NCBI RefSeq assembly: GCF_009793335.1
Contig: NZ_WING01000001.1
Span: 868,001 to 932,000 of the forward strand
DNA: 64,000 bases
Direction of reading: 5' to 3'
Source: Actinomadura sp. J1-007
GTDB taxonomy: Bacteria; Actinomycetota; Actinomycetes; Streptosporangiales; Streptosporangiaceae
The position numbers were made by a program, and so were the translations under genes. How positions within the stretch are numbered: the stretch's first letter is position 1; each line of letters begins with the position of its first letter. This document shows, one piece after another, positions 45,502-59,011 of this stretch. Below the pieces are notes generated by a model. The model saw only the letters and a list, made by a program, of their open reading frames with translations. It ran no database searches and was not told where the DNA came from.

Positions 45502-46596
45502 TCAGCGGAGCAGGTGCCTGCCGGTGAACAGGGGCAGCGACAGCGGCGTGTGCAGGCCCGGCGGGGCCTGCACGACCGCCGGGATCGCGTTGACGAGGCG
45601 CAGCGCGGTCGCGAGCGTGCCGGGGACGGTCGGGTCGGCGGCGCCGGGGTTGGCGACGTCCATCCGCCACGGCGGCTCGCCGTCGATCTCGACGCGGTAG
45701 CCGCCCGCCTCGCCGAACGGCGGCGCGGGCCAGTCCGGCGCGAGGTCCTCGCGCAGCCGCGTGACGTGCTCGACGGTGATGGCCGGACGGCCCCGCAGCA
45801 GCCCGCTGACCTGGAACCGCACGCCCGCCGACGTGCCCTTGGCGATGTGCCCCGCCGGGATGTCGAACGGCTCGGGCGCGGGGCACAGCTCGTACGACTC
45901 GGCCACCTCGTCGAGCGGGACGTCGAGGTGCTCGGCGAGCAGGTGGACGACCGGCCCCCACATGAGGGCGAGCACGCCCGGCCGCAGGATCGGCGGCACG
46001 TGGCCGAGCGGGCGGCCGAAGCCGAACTTGCCGACGATCGCCTCGGGCTTGTCCCACCGGCCGTAGCACATGACCTCGCTGACCCTGATCGAGTCGATGC
46101 GCAGGCAGACGCCGCTGAGCAGGAGCGGGAGCACGTCGTTCATCAGGCCCGGGTCGAGGCCGGTGGTCAGGCAGGCGGCCTCGCCGGTGGCGCAGGCGGC
46201 GCGCAGGCGGCGGACGTCGGCGGGGTCGGCCGACGGCGGGTGCACCATCGGGATCAGCGCGCTGGACACGACGTCGATGCCGTTCTCCAGGACGCGGCAC
46301 AGGTCGTCGACCGCGCCGGACGGCCGCCGGCCGGTCGCGACCTCGCGGCGGCCGGCGGTGCCGACGGCGGTGTAGCTGATCGCGTCGGGCCGGGCGGCGA
46401 TCAGCTCGGCCGGGTCGGCGGTGGCGAGCACGCCGGTGCGGCGGCCGGTCCCGGCCAGTTCGGCGGCGTCCAGGCCGACCTTGGCGGGGTCGCTGACGAC
46501 GACGCCGGCCAGCTCCAGGTCGGGGTGCTCGATGATCGCGCGGAGCGACCCCCTCCCGACGTTCCCCGTGGCCCACTGCCCGACGCGGTACGACAT
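45502..46596 (-). CDS. NAD(P)H-dependent amine dehydrogenase-type oxidoreductase (DapB_N/2,4-diaminopentanoate dehydrogenase-like)
   Basis: A 364-residue Rossmann enzyme beginning YRVGQWATGNVGRGSLRA, the signature of the family annotated as dihydrodipicolinate reductase-like or 2,4-diaminopentanoate dehydrogenase-like. The central PGLMNDVLP and CYGRWDKPEAIVGKFGFG segments are typical. True DapB is much shorter and has a different C-terminal domain, so it is not lysine biosynthesis. The ATG at 46596 follows GGAGGACGG. Its promoter carries a copy of the putative KstR2-like operator, linking it to the importer and oxidoreductase genes at 5-14 kb. Members are frequent in steroid- and lipid-catabolic gene sets, with unknown substrates. 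Confidence 0.8.
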   Translation of the reverse strand: MSYRVGQWATGNVGRGSLRAIIEHPDLELAGVVVSDPAKVGLDAAELAGTGRRTGVLATADPAELIAARPDAISYTAVGTAGRREVATGRRPSGAVDDLCRVLENGIDVVSSALIPMVHPPSADPADVRRLRAACATGEAACLTTGLDPGLMNDVLPLLLSGVCLRIDSIRVSEVMCYGRWDKPEAIVGKFGFGRPLGHVPPILRPGVLALMWGPVVHLLAEHLDVPLDEVAESYELCPAPEPFDIPAGHIAKGTSAGVRFQVSGLLRGRPAITVEHVTRLREDLAPDWPAPPFGEAGGYRVEIDGEPPWRMDVANPGAADPTVPGTLATALRLVNAIPAVVQAPPGLHTPLSLPLFTGRHLLR

Positions 46597-46645
46597 GCCA
46601 CCGTCCTCCCCCGGCCCGCACCCGCGGGCCGGGGCCGCGTACGTG

Positions 46646-46676
46646 ACCAAGCGCTCGTTCAAGTCGCCGCATTGTA
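46646..46676 (-). promoter_or_regulatory. Promoter with KstR2-like operator for the amine dehydrogenase-like gene
   Basis: On the minus strand TACAAT (46676-46671) is a good -10 box; eleven bases downstream, at the expected start site, lies a 14-mer that reads ACCAAGCGCTCGTT on the plus strand (46646-46659) and matches nine of the ten defined positions of AnCAAGnnCTTGnT. The position suits repression. Confidence 0.55.
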
Positions 46677-46746
46677 GGCACGCCGCCCCGCGCCGCACGA
46701 GCCCCCGACCGGACGTACAACCGGGACGGGAGGGCACAACCCCTGC

Positions 46747-47884
46747 GTGGCACTTCACGAGCCGGAGGAGAGCCGGACGTTCGGCGTGGAGGAGGAGCTG
46801 CTCCTCGTCGATCCCTCAGCGGCGTCCCCGGGCGCTCTCGGGCGAGACGGTCCGGTACGCGCGCGAGCGGCACGGCGACGGCGCCGCGCGGTTCGCGGAG
46901 GACCGCCGGCCGATCGAGACGGAGCTGAAGCGCGAGCAGCTGGAGACCGGGACCGGCGTCTGCCGGTCGCTGTCCCGGCTCGCGGACGAGGTGCGGCGGG
47001 GACGGGACGCGGCGGCGCGCGCGGCGGGCGAGGCGGGCGCGGCGATCGCGGCGCTGGCGACGTCCCCGGTGGCGGTGCGGTCGTCGCTGACCCCGACCCG
47101 CCGCTACCGGCGGATGTCGGACGCCTACGCGCTGACCGCCGACGAGCAGCTCACCTGCGGCTGCCACGTGCACGTCAACGTCGGCTCGCCGGACGAGGGC
47201 GCGGCCGTGCTCGACCGGATCCGCCCGTGGCTGCCGCCGCTGCTCGCGCTCAGCGCCAACTCCCCGTTCTGGCAGGGCGCCGACAGCGGGTACGACTCGT
47301 GGCGGCAGCAGGTGTGGGGGCGCTGGCCGTCCACCGGCCCGACCGAGCTGTTCGGGTCGGCCGAGACCTACCGCGCGACCGTGGACGCGCTGCTGGAGAC
47401 CGGCGCGCTGATCGACGAGGGGATGGTCTACTTCGACGCGCGGCTGTCGCGGCACTACCCCACCGTGGAGATCCGCGTCGCCGACGTGTGCCTGCACGCC
47501 GGCGATACGGTGCTGCTGGCCGCGCTGATCCGCGCGCTCGTCGAGACCGCCGCGCGCGCGTGGCGCGCGGGCGAGCCGCCCGCGCCCGTCCGCACCGACC
47601 TGCTGCGGCTCGCGATGTGGCGGGCCAGCCGCTCGGGCCTGCGCGGCGACCTGGTGCACCCGGTGTCGCGCCGCGCCGCCCCGGCCCGCGCCGTCGTCGG
47701 CGCGCTGCTCGACCACGTGGCGCCCGCGCTCGACCGCGCCGGCGACCTGTCCGCCGCGTCCGCCCTGCTCGACGCGGTGTTCGAGCGCGGCAACGGCGCG
47801 CAGGTGCAGCGCGCGGTCTACTCCCGCACCCGCGACGTGACCGCCGTCGTCTCCGACGCCGTCGCCCGCACGCGCGCGGCCTGA
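46747..47884 (+). pseudogene. Carboxylate-amine ligase YbdK/GCS2-family (glutamate-cysteine ligase-like), frameshifted as given
   Basis: The first 27 codons (GTG 46747) encode the family's N-terminal RTFGVEEELLLVDP, where GVEEE is the metal-binding signature. Immediately after, the family sequence continues in another frame (ALSGETVRYARERHGDG) to the stop at 47884, including GCHVHVNV, FWQGADSGYDSWR and YPTVEIRVADVCL. The break lies in 46813-46832. Adding one C to each of two C-runs, or removing one G from the GGG at 46830-46832, restores a single frame of about 378 residues, the normal length. I expect an intact gene in the organism. Members ligate glutamate to an amine or cysteine using ATP; substrate uncertain. 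Confidence 0.8.
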
Positions 47885-47915
47885 CGCGAGCCGGCCGCCG
47901 GGGACGCGGCGGGGG

Positions 47916-48739
47916 TCAGGCGCGGCCGAGTATCCGCAGCAGGCCGGGGTCGGCGGCGAACAGCCGGTCGATCTCCTCGGCCCCGACCGCCTCGGCGAGG
48001 ACCTGGAGGGCGATGTCCTGGCGGACGTACTCGGCGGCCATGAGCGCGACGGCCGGATCGGCGGTGTAGATCCCCACGCCGTGCCGTCGCCGAACCCGCC
48101 GACCACGGCCTCCCGCCGGTCGGCCACCACGACGATCAGCCGGTAGCCGAGCTCGTCCAGGACGGCCTCGGGCGCCGAGTAGCGGTGCCGGTGGACGCGG
48201 CCCGCGCCGTCCTCCCCCGGGTCGCCGAACGACACGACCGACACCTCCACGTCCCGTTCGGCCGCGGCGCGGACGTGCGGGCCGAGGCGGCGCAGCTCCT
48301 CCGGCCAGACCGACAGGAACAGGTCGCGCCGGGCGCCCGCGACGACGTCCTCGGCGCGGGCGAGCATCGCCTCGCCGTCCTTCAGGTCGTGGATCGGGTG
48401 GCCCTCCGGCTGCGCGACCACGGCGGGCAGCGCCGTGCGCAGCGCCTCGGCCGACCCGTCGAACTCGCGCCGCATCCGGTCGAGCAGCGCCTCGGGCGGG
48501 AGCGGCAGGTAGCCGGTCGCGCCGGCCGGCCCGCGCTGCTCGTACGCCGCGCCGCGCGCGACCAGCTTGCCGAGCGTCTCGTACACCGTGCTGCGCGGCA
48601 CCCCCGAGCGCTTCGCGACCTCGTAGCCGTTGACCGGCCCGCCCGCCGCGACGAGCGCGACGTACGCCTTGGCCTCGTAGCCGGACATGCCGAGCCGTTG
48701 GAGGTGGTCGAGGACGTCCCGCATGCTCACCGCCGACAT
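47916..48739 (-). pseudogene. TrmB-family transcriptional regulator, frameshifted as given
   Basis: The N-terminal winged helix (residues about 6-75; GMSGYEAKAYVALVAAGGPVNG, RSGVPRSTVYETL) and the following regulator domain read in frame to GFGDGTAWG. The rest (IYTADPAVALMAAEYV and so on to a stop at 47916) is in the next frame. One more base in the CCCC run at 48072-48075 rejoins them into a protein of about 274 residues. TrmB-type regulators usually respond to sugars, but actinobacterial ones of this kind have unknown ligands. The start may be ATG 48739 or ATG 48724, which better fits a GGCGGTGAG site. Convergent with the GCS2-like gene. Confidence 0.75.
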
Positions 48740-48793
48740 GCTACGCGCCGCCCCGCGCCGGGGCCCCGCGCTCGGAACCCCGCCGGAGGCGCG

Positions 48794-49615
48794 CTACCGG
48801 GCGGGGCGGGGGCCTCCCCGAACGCCGAGGGCGCCGACGACGCGCAGGCCGGGGGCGCGGAGCGCGCCGGGCCCGGACTCGGCGCGCCACAGGTGCACGT
48901 CGACCAGGCCGGGCTCGACGAGGTCGAGGTCGCCGAACAGCGCGCGGATCTCGTCCTCGGAACGGCAGGCGAGGGGCGCGGAGGCGCGCCGGTAGACGTC
49001 CTCGACGCCGCGCGCCGTGCGGGGGTCGGCGCGGTCGGCGGTGGCGTGCGTGACCAGCAGGTGCGCGCCGGGCGCCATGCGCTCGCGGACGAGCGCGGCG
49101 GCCCGGGCGGCGGCCGGGCCGGGCAGGTGGTGCAGGACCGAGCCGAGGACGAACACGACGGGGCGGCCGAGCTCGATGATCCCGTCGAGCCGGTCGAGGA
49201 GGGGGCCGGGGTCGCGCAGGTCGGCCTCCAGCACGTGCACGTCGTCGCCCGACGCGAACGCCCGGTAGTGCGACACCACGACCGGGTCGTTGTCGGCCAC
49301 GACGGCGCGCACGCCGCGCGCCGCCTCGCGGGCGGCGTCGAGCGCGCTCGGGAACGTCGGCAGCCCGCCGCCGAGGTCGACGACCTGCCGCACTCCGGCG
49401 GACTCGACCGCGTGGCGGACGGCGCGCGCCACCATCCACCGGTTGGCCCTGGCGAGCAGCGGTCCCTGCGGCAGCCACCGCAGGACGTCGTCGGCGGCGG
49501 CGCGGTCGGCCTCGTAGTTGTCCTTGCCGCCGAGGAAGCAGTCGTACATGCGGGCGACGTTGGGCACGTCGAGGTCGAGGGCGCCGCGCGTCCGGCCCGG
49601 GTCGCGGTCGCTCAT
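48794..49615 (-). CDS. SAM-dependent methyltransferase, DUF574 family
   Basis: A 273-residue protein of the large actinomycete DUF574 (S-adenosyl methyltransferase) family, with the diagnostic LGGKDNYEADRAAADDVL near 24-41, VVDLGGGLPTFPS as the SAM motif and VLGSVLHHLPGP near 155. Species usually carry dozens of copies, often beside XRE/DUF397 regulators; none is visible here. ATG 49615 is used, with a GTG three codons upstream possible. Substrates are not known to me. A 13-bp palindrome lies about 185 bp upstream. Confidence 0.85.
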   Translation of the reverse strand: MSDRDPGRTRGALDLDVPNVARMYDCFLGGKDNYEADRAAADDVLRWLPQGPLLARANRWMVARAVRHAVESAGVRQVVDLGGGLPTFPSALDAAREAARGVRAVVADNDPVVVSHYRAFASGDDVHVLEADLRDPGPLLDRLDGIIELGRPVVFVLGSVLHHLPGPAAARAAALVRERMAPGAHLLVTHATADRADPRTARGVEDVYRRASAPLACRSEDEIRALFGDLDLVEPGLVDVHLWRAESGPGALRAPGLRVVGALGVRGGPRPAR

Positions 49616-49799
49616 GGTGGCCACCCGGATCCGGCGGCCCGGCGGCGCGATGGCGTCAAGTCACTGCCTTTTCTCGACAGGGCCCCTCCGCTGCGAACGT
49701 CAGTCATTCACGCCTCACCGGCCGCCGTCAAGCCATTCCGCGCCCCCGATTCACCGGTACGGAGCTGAACTGCGGGAACGGCCCGAATGCCCATCGGTA

Positions 49800-49812
49800 T
49801 TGAGATTCTCAA
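49800..49812. promoter_or_regulatory. 13-bp perfect palindrome upstream of the DUF574 gene
   Basis: TTGAGA-T-TCTCAA is an exact inverted repeat in an AT-richer spot about 185 bp before the methyltransferase start. It has the form of a dimeric HTH operator. The regulator is unknown. Confidence 0.35.
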
Positions 49813-50140
49813 ACCTCTGGGGCGCGCGTGGTCCGCAGGGGGAGCAGGGCCGGAGCGCGGCGGGCGCAACGGAGATCCATTCCCGCTGCGGACGGGATCA
49901 CCGTCGAGAAGTGGGACATTGGCGCCTTCGTGAAAAGGTTCGTACACCGCGGCTCACCTCCGGCGAAGTCAGGGTTCCGAATGGAGCACGCTAACGCGTT
50001 TGCGGCGTGCCTGACGGCATAAACCGCCGCCGGTCAGCCGCCCCGCGCACGATGGCCGGATGCGGACACCCGGCCCGCGCCCGGCCACGCCCCGTGACGG
50101 CCGCCCGGACCCGCCTCCGGACCTTCGTGGCCTGCCGCGA

Positions 50141-50146
50141 TAGCGT
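50141..50146 (+). promoter_or_regulatory. -10 box of a leaderless transcript for the SDR gene
   Basis: TAGCGT lies seven bases before the GTG at 50154. The GGAGG between them touches the start codon and is too close to act as a ribosome site, so leaderless translation is likely. Confidence 0.5.
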
Positions 50147-50153
50147 TCGGAGG

Positions 50154-50900
50154 GTGCATCTCGGACTGGAGGGCCGCCGCGCGGCGGTGGCGGCGGCGAG
50201 CAGCGGCCTCGGGCTCGCGGCGGCGCGCGCGCTCGCCGCGGAGGGCGCGCGGGTGGCGATCTGCGGGCGCGACCGCGAACGGCTCGCGTCCGCCGCGGAG
50301 GCGGTCGGCGGCGGCGCGCACCCGATCCTCGCGGACGTCGGCTCGCCGGAGGGCGCGACCGCGTTCGTCCGCGAGGCGCAGGACGCGCTCGGCGGCGTGG
50401 ACATCCTGGTCACCAACGCGGGCGGCCCGCCGCCCGGCGGCTTCGCGTCCACGCCGGTCGACGCGTACGGCGCGGCGCTCGACCTCAACCTGATCTCGGT
50501 CGTGGCGATGTGCAAGGCCGCCGTCCCGGCGATGCGGGAGCGCCGGTGGGGGCGCGTGGTCGCGATCACGTCGCTGTCGGTGCGCCAGCCGATCGGGAAC
50601 CTGATCCTGTCCAACACCGCGCGGGCGGGGGCGACCGGGTTCCTGAAGACGCTCGCGCGGGAGGTCGCGGGCGACGGGGTGACGGTCAACTCGCTGCTGC
50701 CCGGCTCGCACGCCACCGACCGGCTGAGGGAGCTGAACGACGGCGACCTCGACCGCGTCGCGGCGGGCGTCCCCGCGGGCGAGGTCGGCGACCCTGCCGA
50801 CTTCGGCGCGTTCGTGGCGTTCCTCTGCTCGGTGCACGCCCGCTACGTGACCGGCAGCGCGATCCCGGTGGACGGCGGCGAGTACGCGGCGCTGCTGTGA
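50154..50900 (+). CDS. Short-chain dehydrogenase/reductase family protein with atypical active site
   Basis: A 248-residue SDR-fold protein: cofactor loop AAASSGLG near 13-20 in place of TGxxxGIG, NAGG at about 87-90 and TSLS (catalytic Ser position) near 140. The canonical YxxxK is absent: the aligned segment reads LSNTARAGATGF, with Ser/Asn in the Tyr position and Arg or none for Lys. The C-terminus, SAIPVDGGEYAALL, is typical. This atypical SDR branch occurs widely in actinobacteria and may bind NAD(P) without classical catalysis or use other residues. GTG start set by the leaderless -10 box. Confidence 0.85.
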   Translation: MHLGLEGRRAAVAAASSGLGLAAARALAAEGARVAICGRDRERLASAAEAVGGGAHPILADVGSPEGATAFVREAQDALGGVDILVTNAGGPPPGGFASTPVDAYGAALDLNLISVVAMCKAAVPAMRERRWGRVVAITSLSVRQPIGNLILSNTARAGATGFLKTLAREVAGDGVTVNSLLPGSHATDRLRELNDGDLDRVAAGVPAGEVGDPADFGAFVAFLCSVHARYVTGSAIPVDGGEYAALL

Positions 50901-51003
50901 GCGTCCACGCCGCCGCGAGCGTCCACGCCGCTGTGAGCGGTCGCGGGCGCGCGGTTGTCAGCCGGGTGACAACCGCCGTGTCAGGCGCCCGGTCGGATTG
51001 ACT

Positions 51004-51009
51004 TACGAT
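51004..51009 (+). promoter_or_regulatory. -10 box of a leaderless transcript for the acyltransferase gene
   Basis: TACGAT ends eight bases before ATG 51018, with no ribosome site between. This supports the start at 51018 over an in-frame TTG at 51009. Confidence 0.45.
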
Positions 51010-51017
51010 TGCGCGCC

Positions 51018-51902
51018 ATGGCCTCCCCTGCCGACTGGACCCCGCCGTCCCCGCACCTGATCCGCGCCGCCGAGGCGGCGCTGCGGCCCTGGCGCGCGTG
51101 GACCTCGCCCGTCTTCCACGGGCTGGACGGGCTGCCCGAGCGCGGCCCGGCCCTGCTGGTCGGCAACCACACCGTCTACGGCGTGGTGGACGCGCCGCTG
51201 ATCTTCTTCGAGATCCACCGCAGGCGCGGGATCTGGGTCCGCTCGCTGGCCGACCACGTGCACTGGCAGGTCCCGGTCTGGCGGACGGTCATGGACCTCG
51301 GCGGGTCGGTGGACGGCACCCGCGACAACTGCCGCGCGCTGCTGCGCGACGGGCAGATGGTCGTGGTGTTCCCCGGCGGGGCGCGCGAGGCGACCCGCGG
51401 CAGGAACGACTCGTACCGCCTCCAGTGGGGCGGGCGGCTCGGGTTCGCCAGGCTCGCGATCGAGGCCGGGTGCCCGATCGTCCCGTTCGGGACGGTCGGG
51501 GTGGAGGAGATGTTCACGACGCTGGTCGACCCCGGCAGCCGCCTGCTCGCGCCCGTGCGGGCGATCGGCCGCGGCGTGCTCGGTGAGCGCGGCCGGCGCG
51601 ACGACGTCGTCCCGCCGCTGTCGCGCGGCATCGGCCTCACGCCCGTGCCCCGTCCCGAACGCCTCTACTACGGCTTCGGCGAGCCGATCGACACCACGCC
51701 GTGGGCGGGCCGGCAGGACGACGACGCGGCCGCCGCCGAGGTGCGCGACCTGGCCCGCAAGGCGGTGGAGGACATCATCGCCGAGCTGCGCGCCGAGCAG
51801 TCGTCCGACCCGGGCCGCACGCCGCTCGGCCGCCTCGGGCGCGGGCTGGCGAGGGGCGCGCGCGTCTTGCCGCGCGTGGTGCCCGGCGTCATCAGCCGCT
51901 GA
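51018..51902 (+). CDS. Lysophospholipid acyltransferase family protein (PlsC, MGAT-like)
   Basis: A 294-residue acyltransferase. The catalytic block NHTVYGVVD (about 51-59) is the H-X6-D form found in the MGAT/DGAT2-like branch of the LPLAT superfamily rather than H-X4-D, and VVFPGGAREATRG near 118-130 matches that branch's FPGGxRE acyl-acceptor motif. YYGFGEPIDT near 215 is also typical. It should act at the membrane on glycerolipids; triacylglycerol or wax-type products are conceivable but unproven. A basic C-terminal tail follows residue 270. Confidence 0.85.
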   Translation: MASPADWTPPSPHLIRAAEAALRPWRAWTSPVFHGLDGLPERGPALLVGNHTVYGVVDAPLIFFEIHRRRGIWVRSLADHVHWQVPVWRTVMDLGGSVDGTRDNCRALLRDGQMVVVFPGGAREATRGRNDSYRLQWGGRLGFARLAIEAGCPIVPFGTVGVEEMFTTLVDPGSRLLAPVRAIGRGVLGERGRRDDVVPPLSRGIGLTPVPRPERLYYGFGEPIDTTPWAGRQDDDAAAAEVRDLARKAVEDIIAELRAEQSSDPGRTPLGRLGRGLARGARVLPRVVPGVISR

Positions 51903-51975
51903 GCCGCACCCCGCCGGAACGGGGTGCGGCGCGGAGCCCGGTCAGGCGTCAGGCGGCGTCAGGCGGCGGGCGGCG

Positions 51976-52491
51976 TCAGGCGGCGGCGGGCGTGCGGCGC
52001 TGGAACGGCAGGTAGCGGTCGGCCCGGCGGGGGCGCGCGGGCAGGCCGGTCGACTCGACGGCGAGGATGCGGTCGAAGCGGAACGCGCGGACGCCGCGCC
52101 GCATCCGGCACCAGCCGACGAGGTACCAGTGGTCGCGGTGGACGAGGCAGGTGACGGGCTCGACCTCGCGGATCGTGACGTTGGCGCCGGCGTCGCCGTA
52201 GCAGAGCCGCACGACGCGGTGCTCGGTGATCGCGGCGGCCACGACGCGGGCGCGGTCGGCGGTGGAGGCGTCGAGGGGTTCGGTGAGCGTCGCCAGGGTC
52301 GCGGTGACGGTGTCGCCGTGCGGTTCGGCGTCGAGCAGCGAGCGCAGGGCGCGCCGCGCGGTGGCGGCCTGGGGCCCGGCGCCGAGGTGGGCCAGCGAGA
52401 GCGCCAGCGCGGCGATCTCGGCGGCGGTGAGCTGTGCGTGGTCGCCGGCGCGGGCGGCCTCGCCGGTACGGTGCGTCGCGATGTTCGCCAT
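51976..52491 (-). CDS. WYL-domain protein lacking the usual N-terminal HTH
   Basis: A 171-residue protein. Residues about 15-70 (LTAAEIAALALSLAHLGAG and following) match the helical region that normally follows the HTH in YafY/PafB-type regulators, and 85-160 form a WYL domain with REVEPVTCLVHRDHWYLVGW and FRFDRI. The usual 60-residue HTH is missing. The start is well supported: TATGAT on the minus strand lies six bases before the ATG. A palindrome, GTTCGA-N8-TCGAAC, overlaps that -10 box, suggesting autoregulation or control by another factor. It may be a ligand-sensing partner or a decayed regulator. WYL domains often sense nucleic acid. Confidence 0.75.
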   Translation of the reverse strand: MANIATHRTGEAARAGDHAQLTAAEIAALALSLAHLGAGPQAATARRALRSLLDAEPHGDTVTATLATLTEPLDASTADRARVVAAAITEHRVVRLCYGDAGANVTIREVEPVTCLVHRDHWYLVGWCRMRRGVRAFRFDRILAVESTGLPARPRRADRYLPFQRRTPAAA

Positions 52492-52492
52492 G

Positions 52493-52512
52493 GTTCGATC
52501 ATACGTTCGAAC
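52493..52512 (-). promoter_or_regulatory. Leaderless promoter with embedded palindromic operator (WYL gene)
   Basis: GTTCGA (52493-52498) and TCGAAC (52507-52512) are perfect inverted 6-mers with an 8-bp spacer. The -10 box TATGAT (52503-52498, minus strand) lies within it, six bases before the start codon. A protein bound here would block transcription of the WYL gene and might also affect the divergent operon. Confidence 0.55.
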
Positions 52513-52672
52513 ACTGACATTGTGGAGGCACCGGACCTGCGTCCCGCGGCGCATCTTGATCGTCCGGCGGCCGTTCGCTTGAGCCCGAACCCGCCGATGC
52601 GGAACACTGTTCCCCCAAACGGGCTTCATCTGGGGGAATCAGGGGCGAACATGGGCCAACCGTGGATCGGCG

Positions 52673-57704
<5,032 letters not shown>

Positions 57705-57708
<4 letters not shown>

Positions 57709-59009
57709 GCGAGCAGCCGCAGTTCAGCATCAAGGTCGACCAGAACAAGTACCTGCCGGACGGCGGACGCGACGTGCACGCCATCGTGTCCGTCGAGGCG
57801 ACCGGCGCGGCCCTCGCGGCGGCCCCCGCGGCCGCGGCCGAGGTCATCATCATCGACACCTCGGGCTCGATGTCGTACCCCGACACCAAGCTCCGGGCGG
57901 CGATCGCCGCCGCGCAGGTCGCGATCGACACGCTGCGCGACGGCGTCAACTTCGCGGTCGTCTCCGGCGCCAACACCGCCTCGATGGTGTACCCGCCGCA
58001 GCCCGCGCTGGTGCCCGCCGTCGCGGCCTCGCGCGCGCAGGCCAAGCAGGCGCTGTCGCGGCTCAAGGCGTCCGGCGGGACGGCCATCGGGGCGTGGCTG
58101 CGGCTCGCCGACCAGCTCTTCGACGCCCACCAGGACGGCATCCGGCACGCCATCCTGCTGACCGACGGCAAGAACCAGCACGAGACCGCCGAGGAGCTCG
58201 ACGCCGTGCTGTTCCGCTGCGGCGGGCGGTTCGTGTGCGACTGCCGCGGCGTCGGCACCGACTGGGAGGTCGCCGAGCTGCGCAAGGTGTCGTCCGCGCT
58301 GCTCGGCAGCGTCGGCCTGGTCGCCGACCCGCAGGACCTCATCGCCGACTTCCAGGCGATGACGCAGGCGGCGATGGGCAAGGCCGTCGCGGACGTCGCG
58401 CTGCGCGTGCAGACGCCGCAGACCGCGAAGGTGCGCTTCGTCAAGCAGGTCATGCCGTCCGTCGAGGACCTGACCGGCCGCCGCACGGACGTGAGCCCGC
58501 AGGCGGGCGACTACCCGCTCGGCGCGTGGGGCGCCGAGAGCCGCGACTACCACATCGGCGTGGAGGTGCCGCCCGGCGAGATCGGCAAGGAGCTGCGCGC
58601 CGCGTGGGTCAAGCTCGTGGTCCCCGGCGGCCCCGGCCAGGAGGACCAGGTGCTCGCCACCGGCAACGTCCTCGCGCAGTGGACCGACGACGAGGCCCAG
58701 TCCACCAAGATCAACGCGCGGGTGGCGCACTACACCGGCCAGGCCGAGCTCGCCGCGGTCATCCAGGAGGGCCTCCAGGCCCGCAAGGACGGCGACCTGG
58801 ACACCGCCACCTCCCGCCTCGGCCGCGCCGTCGTGCTCGCCGAGGAGGCGGGCAACGAGGAGATCACCACGCAGCTCCGCAAGGTCGTGGACGTCGTGGA
58901 CCTCGCCACCGGCACCGTCCGGCTCAAGCGCAACGTGGAGAAGGCCGACGAGATGGGCCTCGACACGATCTCCACCAAGACCGTCCGGACCCGCAAGGGC
59001 GAGGGCTGA
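57705..59009 (+). CDS. VWA-domain protein of the kinase/phosphatase operon
   Basis: A 434-residue protein with a von Willebrand A domain at about 40-215: MIDAS motif DTSGS at 51-55, the SGGTAIG threonine loop near 125 and LLTDGKNQ near 148. The second half is a beta-rich region (AWGAESRDYHIGVEVPPGEIG near 270) followed by a helical, TPR-like C-terminus. No signal peptide, so cytoplasmic. ATGA overlap with the phosphatase gene. VWA proteins linked to a PP2C phosphatase and a kinase recall the predicted TerY-P triads, where VWA serves as a metal-dependent adaptor; the role here is inferred from context. Confidence 0.87.
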
Positions 59010-59011
59010 GC

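Larger units (their letters stand above)
49616..50153. other. 538-bp intergenic region
   Basis: No gene is convincing. It holds the divergent promoters of the DUF574 gene (minus) and the SDR gene (plus). Notable sites are the perfect palindrome TTGAGATTCTCAA at 49800-49812 and the TAGCGT -10 box of the SDR gene at 50141-50146. GC content drops noticeably near 49800 and 49930-50000, as expected for control regions. Confidence 0.45.

Noticed and set aside
44660..48739. Minus-strand frame of about 1359 codons starting with a TrmB-type HTH
   Set aside because: Only the first 200 or so residues are real; after the frameshift near 48072 the frame runs through antisense of other genes.
49708..49947. 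Minus-strand 79-codon frame upstream of the DUF574 gene
   Set aside because: No ribosome site or recognisable pattern, and it spans a region with promoter-like palindrome and lower GC.
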